A stretch of DNA of 6,355 nucleotides from JBEVEP01 sp040512755 (GCA_040512755.1 JBEVEP010000092.1:1-6355); one strand, 5' to 3'. Positions 1-6,150 are shown, counted from the first letter of the stretch. The notes: generated from the letters alone by a model not told the origin. Translations and numbers: made by a program.

Positions 1-632
1 ATGTCGTGTCGAATTTCGTGTCTGGTCTGATCCTGCTCGCCGAGCGGCCCTTCAAGGTTGGCGACTGGATTATTGCCGGCCCGGTCTCAGGAACGGTGAA
101 GAAGATCAGCGTGCGCGCGACCGAGATCGAGACGTTCCAACGCCAGACCGTCATCCTTCCCAACTCGGAACTGATCAATTCCGCTGTCGCTAACTGGACT
201 CACCGCAACAAGCTTGGCCGGGTCGATATCACAGTGAACGTTGCCTACGGATCTGACGCCCGGCGCGTGCATGCGGTTTTGCTGGGTGTTGCACGGGCCC
301 ATCCGATGGCGCTGAAGAACCCCGAGCCAATGGTTCTCTTCGCGAACATTGCCGAAAACGCCCTGGTGTTCGAAGTCAGGGTATTCATTGCCGACATCTC
401 CAATTCCGCCATACTGCAAAACGACATTCGCTTCGCCATCGTGGAAACGCTCGCGCGCGAAGGAATTGGAATTGCCTACATGGACAGGCTCACCACGCTC
501 AAGAAGGAGGGAGGCGACGACGCTGAGCCAGCCGGCGCGGTCGGCGTTCCAGTGATCCTTGGGACCGATGCGGGGAACGGTCCGCTGAAGCAGCCGAGGA
601 GGCGGCGCGCGTCCAAACCGGATCCCGACTAA
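1..632 (+). CDS. MscS-family mechanosensitive ion channel, C-terminal part (5' end outside the window)
   Basis: The reading frame is open from the first bases of the window (first full codon at 3), so this is the 3' part of a longer gene. The GTG at 6 lies inside a conserved stretch and is not the real start. The first residues, VVSNFVSGLILLAERPFKVGD, match the end of the pore-lining helix and the start of the beta domain of MscS proteins. The usual features follow: a G-x-V-x-x-I turn, R-x-T-x-I-x-T, the ILPNSELI motif, and NWT before a YGSD segment that opens the alpha/beta cytoplasmic vestibule. About 210 residues are visible. The last 40 or so are a low-complexity tail ending in a basic RRRR cluster and PDPD. 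The family forms heptameric inner-membrane channels that open under membrane tension to release solutes on osmotic downshock. The missing N-terminus prevents assignment to an MscS subfamily. Confidence 0.9.
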   Translation, partial: VVSNFVSGLILLAERPFKVGDWIIAGPVSGTVKKISVRATEIETFQRQTVILPNSELINSAVANWTHRNKLGRVDITVNVAYGSDARRVHAVLLGVARAHPMALKNPEPMVLFANIAENALVFEVRVFIADISNSAILQNDIRFAIVETLAREGIGIAYMDRLTTLKKEGGDDAEPAGAVGVPVILGTDAGNGPLKQPRRRRASKPDPD

Positions 633-671
633 GCCCTCTATACTGTGCAGAAAGCCAAACGCCACGTTCAG

Positions 672-699
672 TTGCCGTTCAGTTTCAATTCCTTATAGA
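672..699 (+). promoter_or_regulatory. Possible sigma70-type promoter of the small secreted protein gene
   Basis: A TTGCCG at 672-677 and a TATAGA at 694-699 are separated by 16 bp, about 65 bp before the ATG at 765. The match is moderate and was found by eye. The location fits a separate promoter after the MscS gene, which has no clear terminator. Confidence 0.3.
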
Positions 700-764
700 G
701 TTGTGTGAGAAAGTCAGAGGCTTTCTTCAGGCAACAAGGAGCGGTGGAAACACCGATATCGAAA

Positions 765-1028
765 ATGACGAAGTTCTGTGTCGCGATAGCCGCGCTTCTC
801 GCGATGAGCGGGGCGGGGATGGCGGCGAGCGCCGTCAACAAGGATGCAGAGCCGCGCACGCTCATCGTGACCGAGGGCGGCAGCAAGACCGAGCTCGCGC
901 TTGCGGCGGGCGAGACTGTCGAATTCTGTCCGGCGGGTTGTTTCGTGACGATGCCCAATGGTGACCGCGAAGCTTTGACGGGCTCCGAAACGATCGAGAT
1001 CTCCGGCGGCGTCGCCAAAATCAAGTAA
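765..1028 (+). CDS. Small secreted/periplasmic protein with CPAGC motif, function unknown
   Basis: From the ATG at 765 the product is 87 residues. It begins with a clear signal peptide: a short positive N-terminus (MTK), a hydrophobic core (FCVAIAALLAM), and an alanine-rich cleavage region around GMAASA, near residue 23. The mature part of about 64 residues is beta-like and hydrophilic. It contains TVEFCPAGCFVTMPNGDRE, whose two cysteines three residues apart could form a disulfide or bind a metal, and ends SGGVAKIK. An upstream GTG at 705 would add 20 residues ahead of the signal peptide, so I prefer 765. The AAGGAG at 736-741 is 23 bases away, too far to serve this ATG and too close for the in-frame GTG at 744, so the ribosome binding site is weak. 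Small secreted proteins of this kind are familiar in Rhizobiales, but I cannot name a characterised relative. An export role is supported; anything beyond that is unknown. Confidence 0.75.
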   Translation: MTKFCVAIAALLAMSGAGMAASAVNKDAEPRTLIVTEGGSKTELALAAGETVEFCPAGCFVTMPNGDREALTGSETIEISGGVAKIK

Positions 1029-1043
1029 GTCAAAGGCATGAGC

Positions 1044-1077
1044 CGAGCAGGGCCGGATAAATTGTCGGCCCTGCTCG
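1044..1077 (+). terminator. Terminator-like hairpin after the small secreted protein gene
   Basis: CGAGCAGGGCCG (1044-1055) pairs perfectly with CGGCCCTGCTCG (1066-1077), giving a 12-bp G+C-rich stem with a 10-nt loop, 16 bases after the stop codon. The downstream T-run is short (CTGTTTGG), so it is either a weak intrinsic terminator or an mRNA 3'-end stabilising hairpin. It isolates the small gene from the flavoenzyme gene. Confidence 0.6.
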
Positions 1078-1146
1078 CTGTTTGGCCAGCCTGCTCAATC
1101 AAACGATGCCGCTTGCTGGACTGTAACGGCGTTGTCGATCAACCTA

Positions 1147-1188
1147 GGTCGCGGGCCGTTTTCGCAATGTCGCAAACAGGCCGCAGGC
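1147..1188 (+). promoter_or_regulatory. Candidate binding site for an ArgR/GbdR-type AraC-family activator upstream of the flavoenzyme
   Basis: GGTCGC at 1147-1152 and TGTCGC at 1168-1173 are in direct orientation, 21 bp apart. The AraC-type ArgR of Pseudomonas aeruginosa is known to bind tandem direct half-sites of about 21 bp that begin with TGTCGC. The AA expected 8 bases after the core is absent from both half-sites, so the match is partial. The second half-site would reach the -35 position of a promoter whose -10 could be AATAAT at 1204-1209. The regulator encoded at 4899-5900 has the matching architecture. This is inference. Confidence 0.3.
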
Positions 1189-1236
1189 CCGCTTGCCGCC
1201 CGGAATAATGTCCGCGAAGATCATTGGACATGAAAC

Positions 1237-1251
1237 GCAGGCTCTGCCTGC
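1237..1251 (+). other. Short hairpin in the flavoenzyme leader
   Basis: GCAGGC (1237-1242) and GCCTGC (1246-1251) form a perfect 6-bp stem with a 3-nt loop, 27 bases before the flavoenzyme start. It does not cover the ribosome binding site, has no T-run, and shows no resemblance to a glycine riboswitch. It could be incidental. Confidence 0.25.
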
Positions 1252-1278
1252 CGCCATCATCTTTCGGGGAGTTCCGGC

Positions 1279-3792
1279 ATGAAGAGCCAAGCGCGTGCGG
1301 TCGTCATCGGCGGCGGTGTGGTAGGCGTCTCGACGCTTTACCATCTGGCGAGGAAAGGATGGACTGACGCGGTCCTGATCGAGCGCAAGGAATTGACGTC
1401 CGGCTCGACCTGGCATGCGGCCGGCCTGCTGCCGCTTTTCAACATGAGCTATTCGGTCGGCCAGATCCACAAATACTCAGTCCGGTTTTACCAGGAGTTG
1501 CAGAAGGAAACCGGCATGAATGTCGGCTTCACGAACTGCACCAACATACGCCTTGCGCGCACAAAGGACCGCTGGGACGAATTCATGTACTATGCAGGCA
1601 TCGCCGAGACGATCGGCGTGCCGGTCAAGATTTTGCCCCCCGAGCAGGTCAAGGAAGTTTGGCCGCTCTGCGAGACTGATGGCATTCTGGGCGCCATTCA
1701 GCATCCGGATGACGGCTACATCCAGCCCGCCGATCTTACGCAGGCACTCGCAAAGGGCGCGCGTGATCGTGGCGCCTCTATCTACCGCAACACAACGGTC
1801 ACCGCGATCGAACAGACCGCGGACGGCAAATGGCTGGTCAAGACCGACAAGGGAGACATTGTCGCCGACCATGTCGTGTCCTGCACCGGCAACTTTGCCC
1901 GCAAGACGGGCGCAATGGTTGGCCTGAACGTGCCTGTCATTCCCGTCGAGCATCAGTACATCGTTACCGAGCCACATCCCGCTATTGTCGAGCGGAAGAA
2001 GCAGGGTCTGCCGGAAATGGGTGTGCTGCGTGAAAGCGATTCCTCCTGGTATATGCGCGAGGAGAACGGCGGCCTGCTGCTTGGCCCTTATGAAAAAGGC
2101 GCGCCGGTTTGTTATGTGGATGGCCCGTCGGACGAGTCGGAATACGAACTGTTCCAGGAAGATCTGGAGCGGTTGATGCCGCATATCGAGACCGCGATCG
2201 CGCGCGTTCCAGCGTTTGGCGAGGTCGGTATCAAGAAGGTGTACAACGGCGCTATCGCGTACACTCCTGACGGCTCACCGATCATCGGTCCGGCGCCGGG
2301 CCTCAGGAATTTCTGGCTCAATGAAGGACATTCCTTCGGCGTTACGGCGGCCGGTGGGGCCGGCTGGCAGCTTGCCGAATGGATTGTCGACGGCGAGCCG
2401 ACCATCGACATGATGGGCGTCGATCCGCGGCGCTTCGGGCCCTATGCCACCGAAGGCTACCTCAGGGAAAAGAATGAGGAAGCCTATGCCAACGTCTTCA
2501 CCATGCACTATCCGGACGAAGAGCGAGGTGCCGCGCGGCCGCTGAAGACGACGCCTTGCTACAGCCGCATGAAAGAACTCGGTGCAGTGTTTGGTTCGGT
2601 CTACGGCTGGGAGCGGCCGAACTGGTTCGCTCCGAAAGGCTATGAAGTGCCCAAGGCCGACCTTGGCGTTGGCGCCGACGTCATCACAAGCCATAACCAC
2701 GCCGCTCCGCTGGAGGACGGCCGCATCGTCGAAAAATGGTCGTTCCGGCGTTCGAATTATTTCGAACATGTCGGCAATGAGGTGCGGAACGTCACGACCA
2801 ATGTCGGCATTCAGGATATGTCGGCCTTTGCCAAGTGCTATGTTTCCGGCCCCGGCGCGGAAGCCTGGCTCGAGAGCATTCTGGCAAACCGTATCCCCAA
2901 GAAAATCGGCCGCATCGCGCTTTGCCACCTGCTTACGCCAAGCGGCGGTGTTCGGTCGGAATTCACGGTCTACAAGACCGGCCCGCAAGGCTATTACCTC
3001 GTCTCGGCCGGGGCTTATGAGGCGCATGATCACGATTATCTGCATAAACTGTTGCCGCGCGACGGCAGCGTGGCAATGTTCCCGATAACGACGCAGTGGG
3101 GCGTGCTGGTTCTTGCCGGTCCAAACAGCCGCAAGGTGTTGCAGAAGCTCACACGCACGCCGCTCGACAACGCGAATTTCCCATGGCTTTCGGGAAAGCA
3201 GATCACGGTCGGTGCGGCGACCGCTCATGCGCTGCGCGTCAACTTCGTCGGCGAGCTTGGCTGGGAACTGCATCATCCGATCGAGATGCAGAACTACATC
3301 TTCGACAGGCTGATGGAGGCTGGCGCCGAATTCGGCATAAAACCGTTCGGCATTCGCGCGATGACCGCAATGGCGATCGAAAAGAGCTATCGCCTCATTC
3401 CGCGTGAGCTTTCGATCGAGTATTCAGCGTGGGAAAGCGGGTTGGACCGCTTCGTGCATCCGAACAAAGGCGAGTTCACCGGTCGCGACGCGCTGGTCCG
3501 GCTACGCGAGAAGGGTCCGAAATGGACCTTCGTGACCATGGAGGTCCATGGCGTCTCGGATGCCGATGCCCGAGGCTCCGAAGCGATTTACCGGAACGGA
3601 AGTCTTGTCGGCCGCGCCACCCATGGGGGCTTCGGCTTCCGCATCGGAAAATCGATAGCGCTTGCGATGGTCAAGCCTGAACATGCGGTCGAAGGCGCCG
3701 AGCTGGAGATCAAGATTCTCGGCAAACTCCATAAGGCGACTATTATCGGGGAAAGCCCGTTCGATCCTGAAAACAACGCGCTGCGGGCATAA
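1279..3792 (+). CDS. FAD-dependent dimethylglycine/sarcosine dehydrogenase-like protein (DAO + GcvT domains)
   Basis: The 837-residue product has the length and domain order of dimethylglycine and sarcosine dehydrogenases. An N-terminal DAO Rossmann fold carries GGGVVG (residues 11-16) and the ribose-binding acid E35. STWHAAGL (43-50) contains H46, the equivalent of the histidine that carries covalent FAD in dimethylglycine dehydrogenase. The DAO domain closes near PDGSPIIGP (330-338). A linker domain typical of these enzymes holds GWERPNWF (443-450). A GCV_T folate-binding domain follows, with GELGWEL (658-664), then a GCV_T C-terminal barrel to the end. The family oxidatively removes N-methyl groups and transfers the formaldehyde-level carbon to tetrahydrofolate; electrons usually pass to an electron-transfer flavoprotein. 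The ATG is preceded by GGGGAG (1266-1271) at 7-nt spacing. The exact substrate (dimethylglycine, sarcosine or another N-methyl amine) cannot be read from the sequence. The gene appears monocistronic, with terminators on both sides. The GbdR-like regulator nearby fits a role in betaine-type catabolism. Confidence 0.88.
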   Translation: MKSQARAVVIGGGVVGVSTLYHLARKGWTDAVLIERKELTSGSTWHAAGLLPLFNMSYSVGQIHKYSVRFYQELQKETGMNVGFTNCTNIRLARTKDRWDEFMYYAGIAETIGVPVKILPPEQVKEVWPLCETDGILGAIQHPDDGYIQPADLTQALAKGARDRGASIYRNTTVTAIEQTADGKWLVKTDKGDIVADHVVSCTGNFARKTGAMVGLNVPVIPVEHQYIVTEPHPAIVERKKQGLPEMGVLRESDSSWYMREENGGLLLGPYEKGAPVCYVDGPSDESEYELFQEDLERLMPHIETAIARVPAFGEVGIKKVYNGAIAYTPDGSPIIGPAPGLRNFWLNEGHSFGVTAAGGAGWQLAEWIVDGEPTIDMMGVDPRRFGPYATEGYLREKNEEAYANVFTMHYPDEERGAARPLKTTPCYSRMKELGAVFGSVYGWERPNWFAPKGYEVPKADLGVGADVITSHNHAAPLEDGRIVEKWSFRRSNYFEHVGNEVRNVTTNVGIQDMSAFAKCYVSGPGAEAWLESILANRIPKKIGRIALCHLLTPSGGVRSEFTVYKTGPQGYYLVSAGAYEAHDHDYLHKLLPRDGSVAMFPITTQWGVLVLAGPNSRKVLQKLTRTPLDNANFPWLSGKQITVGAATAHALRVNFVGELGWELHHPIEMQNYIFDRLMEAGAEFGIKPFGIRAMTAMAIEKSYRLIPRELSIEYSAWESGLDRFVHPNKGEFTGRDALVRLREKGPKWTFVTMEVHGVSDADARGSEAIYRNGSLVGRATHGGFGFRIGKSIALAMVKPEHAVEGAELEIKILGKLHKATIIGESPFDPENNALRA

Positions 3793-3836
3793 GTTCGCGC
3801 AGTGGGTTCATAGGTTCGCAAAAATGTGAAGACGCT

Positions 3837-3867
3837 GGCCCGGGCTCCCCGGGCCTTTTCCTTTTTC
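3837..3867 (+). terminator. Rho-independent terminator of the flavoenzyme gene
   Basis: GGCCCGGG (3837-3844) pairs with CCCGGGCC (3848-3855) as an 8-bp all-G/C stem with a 3-nt loop, followed at once by TTTTCCTTTTT. It lies 45 bases after the flavoenzyme stop. It also rules out the GTG at 3826 as the start of the next gene, because that reading would translate through the terminator. Confidence 0.85.
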
Positions 3868-3897
3868 GAAGTCCCTTTTTTCGCATACCCTTTTGCC

Positions 3898-4749
3898 ATG
3901 GCTTACCTGGGTCGCTCATGGGGGGGACTGCTGCGCTGTGCCGCGGCGGGTCTGCTGTCTCTGTTCGCTGTCCCTGGGGCCCAGGCTTTCGAACCGGTGG
4001 ATATCGAACTCGTACTCGCCGTCGATGTGTCGCTTTCAATGTCGCCGGACGAGCTGGAAATCCAACGCCGAGGCTACGCGGCTGCGCTGACGCATGAGCG
4101 CGTGCTTCAGGCCATCGCCGAAGGCGCCAATGGCAAGATCGCAGTGACCTATTTCGAATGGGCCGGCGTGACGTCCCATCATGTGATCGTACCCTGGACG
4201 ACGATCGGCTCGCGAGCGGACGCGGAGCGGGTTGCGGAACTGCTTTCTGCTCAGCCGCCGAACAGTGCCCGGCGAACGTCGATCTCCAGCGCGCTGGAGT
4301 TCGGCGCCGATCTGTTCGCTGAAAGCCAGTACAAGGGTTACAAGCGGGTGATAGACATTTCCGGTGATGGGCCGAACAATCAGGGTCCGCCGGTCGATTT
4401 CATTCGCAACACGGTCGTTGCGCAGGGCATTACAATCAACGGATTGCCATTGATGACGAATGGCGGCCTGTCGAGCGCCTATGACGTCGATGACCTCGAC
4501 AAGTACTATGCCGACTGCGTGATCGGGGGGCCGGGCGCCTTCATGGTGCCGGTCAACGATTGGTCGCAGTTCCCCGAAGCGATCCGCAGAAAGTTGGTGC
4601 TTGAACTGGCGGGCCCCTCATCGCCCTTGTGGGCGGTTGAGGAGGCAATAAGCCCGCCAATCATCAAGGCGCAGGCCGCCCAATCCTACGACTGCCTGAT
4701 CGGCGAAAAGCTTTGGCAGGACCGCTCCTGGATGTGGGAGAGCCGCTAG
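3898..4749 (+). CDS. Exported DUF1194-type protein with von Willebrand A-like fold
   Basis: From the ATG at 3898 the product is 283 residues. Residues 1-30 form a signal peptide with a hydrophobic stretch (LLRCAAAGLLSLFAV) and a cleavage site after GAQA. The mature protein begins FEPVDIELVLAVDVSLSMS, where D43-S45-S47 form the DxSxS metal-binding (MIDAS) motif of vWA domains. T127 (RRTSISSAL) and D157 (ISGDGPNN) are good candidates for the other two MIDAS loops, so metal binding looks intact. The overall sequence fits the DUF1194 family of alphaproteobacterial periplasmic proteins, whose function is not established. The frame is open back to a GTG at 3826, but the intrinsic terminator at 3837-3867 lies in that extension and the signal peptide starts at 3898. 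No good Shine-Dalgarno sequence precedes 3898. The gene is convergent with the regulator at 4899-5900. Its link to the upstream flavoenzyme is unknown. Confidence 0.82.
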   Translation: MAYLGRSWGGLLRCAAAGLLSLFAVPGAQAFEPVDIELVLAVDVSLSMSPDELEIQRRGYAAALTHERVLQAIAEGANGKIAVTYFEWAGVTSHHVIVPWTTIGSRADAERVAELLSAQPPNSARRTSISSALEFGADLFAESQYKGYKRVIDISGDGPNNQGPPVDFIRNTVVAQGITINGLPLMTNGGLSSAYDVDDLDKYYADCVIGGPGAFMVPVNDWSQFPEAIRRKLVLELAGPSSPLWAVEEAISPPIIKAQAAQSYDCLIGEKLWQDRSWMWESR

Positions 4750-4848
4750 AGCAAGATCCCGAAAAGTGCGCAGCGGTTTTCGGAAAAGATCATGCGGAAA
4801 TCAAAGAGTTAGAGCACGGTGATGACTCTAGGAGAAGTCATCGTCTCT
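4750..4848. repeat. Rhizobial-type intergenic mosaic repeat (RIME-like), two palindromic parts
   Basis: The gap between the convergent genes starts with GCAAGATCCCGAAAAGTGCG, then CGGTTTTCGGAAAAGATCATG, a wording I recognise from abundant intergenic repeats in Mesorhizobium and other Rhizobiales. CCGAAAA (4759-4765) pairs with TTTTCGG (4777-4783) around an 11-nt loop. A second palindrome follows: GATGACT (4821-4827) pairs with AGTCATC (4836-4842), extendable by three pairs, two of them G-T. Its flanks AGAG (4811-4814) and CTCT (4845-4848) are also complementary. These elements are non-coding and usually sit between genes. This one could act as a bidirectional transcription stop between the vWA-like gene and the regulator. 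The identification rests on recalled sequence style. Confidence 0.65.
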
Positions 4849-4898
4849 AAAGTCCGCCCTTACTCGCGATTTTGCCAGTCCGACAGCCGTTTTGATCC

Positions 4899-5900
4899 TC
4901 AAGCGGCCATAAGCTGCTTGCGATCGACGCGCTCCTGCTGCGGTGAGCGCGCATAGAGCTCCCGGTAGCATTTGGAGAAATGCGAGGCCGACACGAAGCC
5001 GCAAGCGACGGCCACTTCGACAACCGGCATCGACGATTGGATCAGGAGATGCCGGGCGCGGTCGAGCCGGATTTCCAGATAGTAGCGGGCAGGGGAGCGG
5101 CCCATTTCGGTGCGGAAAAGGCGCTCGATCTGGCGCCGCGACAGGCCCACCTCATCGGCGATCTCGATCAGGGATAGCGGCTCCGAAAGATTGGCTTCCA
5201 TCAATTCTATGATGGTCAGGACCTTCGCGTTCTGCACGCCAAGCCTTGCCCTGAGGGGCAGCCGCTGACGATCAGTCGGGCTCCTTACCCGATCGGTCAG
5301 CACCTGCTCGCAGACCCGATTGACAAGGTTCTCATCGAAATCATCACCGATGAGCTTGAGCATCATGTCGAGTGCGGCAGTGCCGCCAGCGCAGGTGTAT
5401 ATGTTCTGATCCACCTCGAAGAGATCGGCAAACACATTGGCCTTCGGGAAGGCTTCGGAAAAGCCCGGCAGATTTTCCCAATGGATCGCGCAACGCTTGT
5501 TCGAAAGCAGCCCGGCAGAGGCGAGGACATAAGCGCCTGTACAAAGACCGCCGATGGCAACGCCACGGTTGTACTCCTCGCGAAGCCAGGCAAAGGCCGA
5601 CTTGTTGTGGTAGGTCTCGACATTGATGCCACTGCAGACGATGACCATCGATGGCCGCTCCTGCCCGGCCATCTTCTTGCGTTCTTCATCGAGGGACGTG
5701 TCCACCGCACATTCAACGCCGTTGGATGCCCGCACGGGCTTGCCGTCGATGCTGGCGAGCCGCCACTTGTAGGCTTCGTAGCCGAGCATCCTGTTCGCCA
5801 GGCGCAACGGGTCCAGCGCCGTCGCGAATGCGACCATGGTGAAATCCGGAACGAGGAAGAAAACCAATGATCGCTTGACTGAATGCCGTGTGGCGCTCAA
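4899..5900 (-). CDS. GbdR/CdhR/ArgR-like transcriptional regulator (GATase1-like domain + AraC-type DNA-binding domain)
   Basis: The 333-residue product has two domains. Residues 10-190 form a DJ-1/PfpI (class I glutamine amidotransferase-like) domain that starts SLVFFLVPDFTMVAFATALDPLRLANRM. The nucleophile-elbow motif GGLCTGAYVLA has C120 at the tip, IHWE follows at 139-142, and TCAGGTAALDMM at 169-180. In regulators this domain senses small molecules and is not normally catalytic. Residues 225-325 form an AraC/XylS domain with helix-turn-helix units near 243-264 (IADEVGLSRRQIERLF) and 292-313 (VAVACGFVSASHFSKCY). GbdR (glycine betaine/dimethylglycine), CdhR (carnitine) and ArgR (arginine) share this layout, so a quaternary amine or amino acid ligand is likely. 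The start is TTG, 5 nt after GAGG (5906-5909, minus strand); the in-frame stop at 5940-5942 leaves no upstream ATG. The flavoenzyme is the obvious candidate target. Confidence 0.85.
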   Translation of the reverse strand: MSATRHSVKRSLVFFLVPDFTMVAFATALDPLRLANRMLGYEAYKWRLASIDGKPVRASNGVECAVDTSLDEERKKMAGQERPSMVIVCSGINVETYHNKSAFAWLREEYNRGVAIGGLCTGAYVLASAGLLSNKRCAIHWENLPGFSEAFPKANVFADLFEVDQNIYTCAGGTAALDMMLKLIGDDFDENLVNRVCEQVLTDRVRSPTDRQRLPLRARLGVQNAKVLTIIELMEANLSEPLSLIEIADEVGLSRRQIERLFRTEMGRSPARYYLEIRLDRARHLLIQSSMPVVEVAVACGFVSASHFSKCYRELYARSPQQERVDRKQLMAA

Positions 5901-5920
5901 GGAGACCTCATCTTTTGCGA

Positions 5921-5940
5921 TGTCGCTGGCAGAATGTCGT
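5921..5940. promoter_or_regulatory. Candidate autoregulatory sites in front of the regulator
   Basis: TGTCGC (5921-5926) and TGTCGT (5935-5940) are direct repeats 14 bp apart, ending 20 bases before the regulator start codon. The first shares ATGTCGC-N3-CAG with the site upstream of the flavoenzyme (1167-1179). TGTCGC is the known core of ArgR-type half-sites. At this position, between a possible promoter and the start, binding would more likely repress than activate. This is inference; the 14-bp spacing differs from the 21 bp of known tandem sites. Confidence 0.3.
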
Positions 5941-5951
5941 TATCAGCAAAG

Positions 5952-5980
5952 CGTCATCACAAAAAGGGGCTGGTTGTCAA
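5952..5980 (-). promoter_or_regulatory. Possible regulator promoter with a perfect -35 and a poor -10
   Basis: The minus strand carries TTGACA (complement of 5975-5980), an exact -35 hexamer. At 17-bp spacing the next hexamer is ATGACG (5957-5952), a poor -10. Transcription would start near 5945, about 45 bases before the TTG start. The weak -10 suggests low basal or regulated expression. Confidence 0.3.
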
Positions 5981-6025
5981 CGGTTCGCCGCTGTCGCTCC
6001 CTACGCAGTTGGGACTTTTGGAGTT

Positions 6026-6039
6026 TGTCGTTTACGACA
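6026..6039. promoter_or_regulatory. Palindromic operator-like site TGTCGTTTACGACA
   Basis: TGTCGT and ACGACA are perfect inverted 6-bp arms around TT, in non-coding DNA about 125 bases upstream of the regulator. The compact symmetry suits a dimeric repressor rather than a terminator. The arms repeat the TGTCGY core found at 5921, 5935 and 5992. The protein that would bind is unknown. Confidence 0.35.
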
Positions 6040-6078
6040 TTATGTGCAGGTGCGGAAAACCGCAGACCCCCAAGCAAT

Positions 6079-6110
6079 GCGCCGCGGAAAGCCTTAGCCT
6101 TCCACGGCGC
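6079..6110. repeat. 32-bp imperfect palindrome
   Basis: GCGCCG-c-GGAA (6079-6089) pairs with TTCC-a-CGGCGC (6100-6110), ten pairs interrupted by one C-A mismatch, around a 10-nt loop. It would form a stable hairpin on either strand. There is no T-run on either side, so it is not a standard intrinsic terminator. It sits 11 bases from the palindrome at 6122-6139, making this a structured stretch of non-coding DNA. Confidence 0.45.
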
Positions 6111-6121
6111 CGTAACTCGCA

Positions 6122-6139
6122 AACCGCCAATTGGCGGTT
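6122..6139 (-). terminator. Perfect palindrome AACCGCCAATTGGCGGTT, probable terminator of the small minus-strand ORF
   Basis: The 18-bp sequence is fully self-complementary: 7-bp arms AACCGCC/GGCGGTT around AATT. On the minus strand it starts 11 bases after the stop codon of the small ORF at 6151-6285 and is followed by TTTGCG, giving a short U-run. That position is typical of a terminator. A palindromic operator is the alternative. Confidence 0.5.
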
Positions 6140-6150
6140 CTTGGTGGATA

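Larger units (their letters stand above)
5901..6150. other. Non-coding region upstream of the regulator
   Basis: Apart from the sites listed separately, I see no gene here. Frames that are open through it on both strands give arginine-, proline- and serine-rich products without domain features, overlap the regulator or each other, and lack a good ribosome binding site. The region is rich in short palindromes and contains five TGTCGT/TGTCGC-type hexamers between 5921 and 6039, so it is best read as regulatory DNA. Confidence 0.5.

Noticed and set aside
87..665. 192-codon minus-strand frame opposite the MscS gene
   Set aside because: It is antisense to a clearly recognised MscS domain and shows no motif.
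1029..1278. Glycine riboswitch upstream of the GcvT-domain flavoenzyme
   Set aside because: I looked for the paired conserved glycine-aptamer cores before the start and found only a 6-bp hairpin; nothing resembles the aptamer.
2275..3276. 333-codon minus-strand frame inside the flavoenzyme
   Set aside because: It is an antisense shadow of a high-G+C gene; the product is rich in arginine and has no domain, while the plus strand encodes a complete recognised enzyme.
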